Shown here in pieces: positions 6,704 through 7,381 of a DNA stretch of 7,381 nt; the first letter of the stretch is position 1, and every line of letters starts with the position of its first letter. Origin of the DNA: an uncultured Lachnospiraceae bacterium (GTDB lineage Bacteria > Bacillota > Clostridia > Lachnospirales > Lachnospiraceae); contig CAMOZD010000055.1 of the NCBI GenBank assembly GCA_946630645.1, forward strand, positions 1-7,381. The letters run 5' to 3'. The notes under the pieces are model-generated. The model saw nothing but the letters and a program-made list of their open reading frames with translations. It had not been told where the DNA came from and ran no database searches. The translations under genes and the position numbers were made by a program.

Positions 6704-6729
6704 TATATATAGTTATATTTATGTATTAA
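6692..6729. repeat. AT-rich inverted repeat before the clpX-like gene
   Basis: The arm TTAATATATAAATATA (6692-6707) and the arm TATATTTATGTATTAA (6714-6729) are complementary at 15 of 16 positions, the exception being a T-G wobble. They flank the 6-base spacer TATAGT. The repeat ends 22 bases before the preferred start codon and overlaps the candidate -10. It matches neither the CIRCE (HrcA) nor the CtsR operator pattern as I know them. Confidence 0.65.
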
Positions 6730-6739
6730 TGAGAGAATG

Positions 6740-6744
6740 AAGGA
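6740..6744 (+). promoter_or_regulatory. Shine-Dalgarno deciding the clpX-like start
   Basis: AAGGA lies 7 bases before ATG 6752. The in-frame ATG at 6737 has only GAGAG at 6731-6735, one base away, which is too close. This favours 6752 over 6737, a difference of five residues. Confidence 0.6.
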
Positions 6745-6751
6745 TAAGAAA

Positions 6752-7381
6752 ATGAAAATAAGTGATCTATTTACAGAAGAAGGCCTCAAAGTTTTAGCTG
6801 AGGCTCCGCTTATGGAAAAGCCGGACATAGAAGTTCCGGATACCGGAAATCTTAATATAGAAGATCCGGATAGGGAACATCTTGTCATGGAGATGGATTC
6901 TGAGGAAGAAGACGATGAAGAGGAAGCTTTCGAAGATGATGACCTGGATGAATATGATGATGCCGTAGAATCCGGGGACGATGATTCTGACCATAAGCCG
7001 GACCACAAGCTGGAAGCCTGTTCTGTCTGTCACAGGACAGAAAGCCAGGGGGCCAAACTGATCCATATGCCCAATGGCATGTCTATCTGCACGGACTGTA
7101 TGCAGAAGTCCTTTGACAACTTTTCCTCCGGCTTTGGCGGGAATGGAATCCAGTTCCTGGATCTTTCCAGTATGGATTTCAATAATTTGCGGGATATGAA
7201 TCTGGGGGACCTGCTCTCCGGTAACATCACTGCCCAGAAGCCTAAGCCCAGGAAGGCAAAAAAGAAGAAAAAGAAGGATAAAGCAGCTAAACCTGCATTA
7301 TCCATTAAGAATATTCCTGCACCCCATCAGATCAAAGGTCAGCTTGATGAGTATGTGATCGGCCAGGACCATGCTAAAAAG
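6752..7381 (+). CDS. clpX: ClpX-type AAA+ unfoldase with acidic N-terminal tail (3' partial)
   Basis: An open frame of 210 codons runs off the window. The last residues, IPAPHQIKGQLDEYVIGQDHAKK in two conserved blocks, match the entry to the ClpX AAA+ domain; the Walker motifs lie beyond the edge. A ClpX-type zinc-binding domain is formed by C90-x2-C93-x19-C113-x2-C116 (CSVC, then CTDC). Two features are odd. Residues 1-85 precede the zinc domain, with a strongly acidic stretch at about 45-80, whereas ordinary ClpX starts within some ten residues of its first cysteine. The linker from Cys116 to the AAA+ domain is about 70 residues, longer than usual, with a Phe/Gly/Asn/Asp-rich part and a Lys run (170-175). 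ClpX unfolds tagged proteins for ClpP; zinc domains usually bind adaptors or substrates. No clpP or tig is seen upstream, so this may be a second, divergent ClpX. HslU is excluded by the zinc domain. Confidence 0.85.
   Translation, partial: MKISDLFTEEGLKVLAEAPLMEKPDIEVPDTGNLNIEDPDREHLVMEMDSEEEDDEEEAFEDDDLDEYDDAVESGDDDSDHKPDHKLEACSVCHRTESQGAKLIHMPNGMSICTDCMQKSFDNFSSGFGGNGIQFLDLSSMDFNNLRDMNLGDLLSGNITAQKPKPRKAKKKKKKDKAAKPALSIKNIPAPHQIKGQLDEYVIGQDHAKK
7258..7264 (+). other. In-frame A-AAA-AAG slippery heptamer in clpX-like linker
   Basis: The zero-frame codons are GCA AAA AAG, so the heptamer has the X-XXY-YYZ phasing known from the Escherichia coli dnaX frameshift site. A Shine-Dalgarno-like AGGAAGG lies just upstream (7250-7256). 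A -1 shift adds five codons and stops at TAA 7279-7281. Only a weak 4-bp hairpin (7283-7286 with 7293-7296) follows. Use as a frameshift site is unproven. Confidence 0.35.

Noticed and set aside
7258..7276. A genuine frameshift error or pseudogene in the clpX-like gene at the A/G tract
   Set aside because: The single frame from 6752 to the window end joins the zinc domain and the AAA+ entry motif without interruption, so no sequence error is needed.
6646..7305. Ser-rich and Phe-rich open frames on the - strand opposite the clpX-like gene
   Set aside because: The low complexity comes from reading the Asp/Glu and Lys codons backwards; no domain is visible.

Overview
The window reads as chromosomal housekeeping DNA from a Gram-positive Clostridia member, most likely of the Lachnospiraceae type. 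The evidence is the purine-rich Shine-Dalgarno sites, the tsaE-tsaB-rimI-tsaD gene order, the style of the proteins and a moderately high GC content. Species was not determined. Nine genes lie head to tail on the + strand and none on the - strand. The first (tex) lacks its 5' end and the last (clpX-like) lacks its 3' end.

Layout: the C-terminal half of tex (RNA-binding Tex/YqgF-HhH-S1 protein) ends at 1147. A two-helix membrane protein with a YcxB-like C-terminal domain and a long acidic N-terminal tail follows (1167-1961). Next is a tRNA-maturation block: tsaE (2020-2463), tsaB (2476-3204), rimI (3201-3794), rnz encoding RNase Z (3921-4847) and tsaD (4837-5871). TsaB, TsaD and TsaE are three of the four bacterial proteins that make N6-threonylcarbamoyladenosine (t6A) at tRNA position 37. 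The fourth (TsaC/Sua5) is not here. RNase Z trims tRNA 3' ends, so the block covers two steps of tRNA maturation. ispD (MEP isoprenoid pathway) follows at 5915-6649. After an AT-rich gap, a ClpX-type unfoldase gene begins at about 6752 and runs off the end.

Most genes are separated by a few tens of bases or overlap by 4-11 bases, so tex through ispD could be one or a few transcripts. The two gaps that stand out each carry an inverted repeat. A perfect 20-bp palindrome lies between rimI and rnz. A 16-bp-arm AT-rich imperfect palindrome sits just before the clpX-like gene and overlaps a plausible promoter.

The most unusual content is the clpX-like gene. Its four-cysteine zinc-binding domain is preceded by a long, very acidic tail and followed by a long linker ending in a Lys-rich stretch. 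That stretch contains an in-frame A-AAA-AAG slippery heptamer whose -1 frame stops almost at once. The RimI homologue carries an unusual N-terminal extension made of a degenerate 15-bp (5-residue) tandem repeat. Three of the nine proteins thus have long low-complexity N-terminal tails. No CRISPR, transposon, tRNA or rRNA was seen, and no gene-free stretch exceeds 300 bases.
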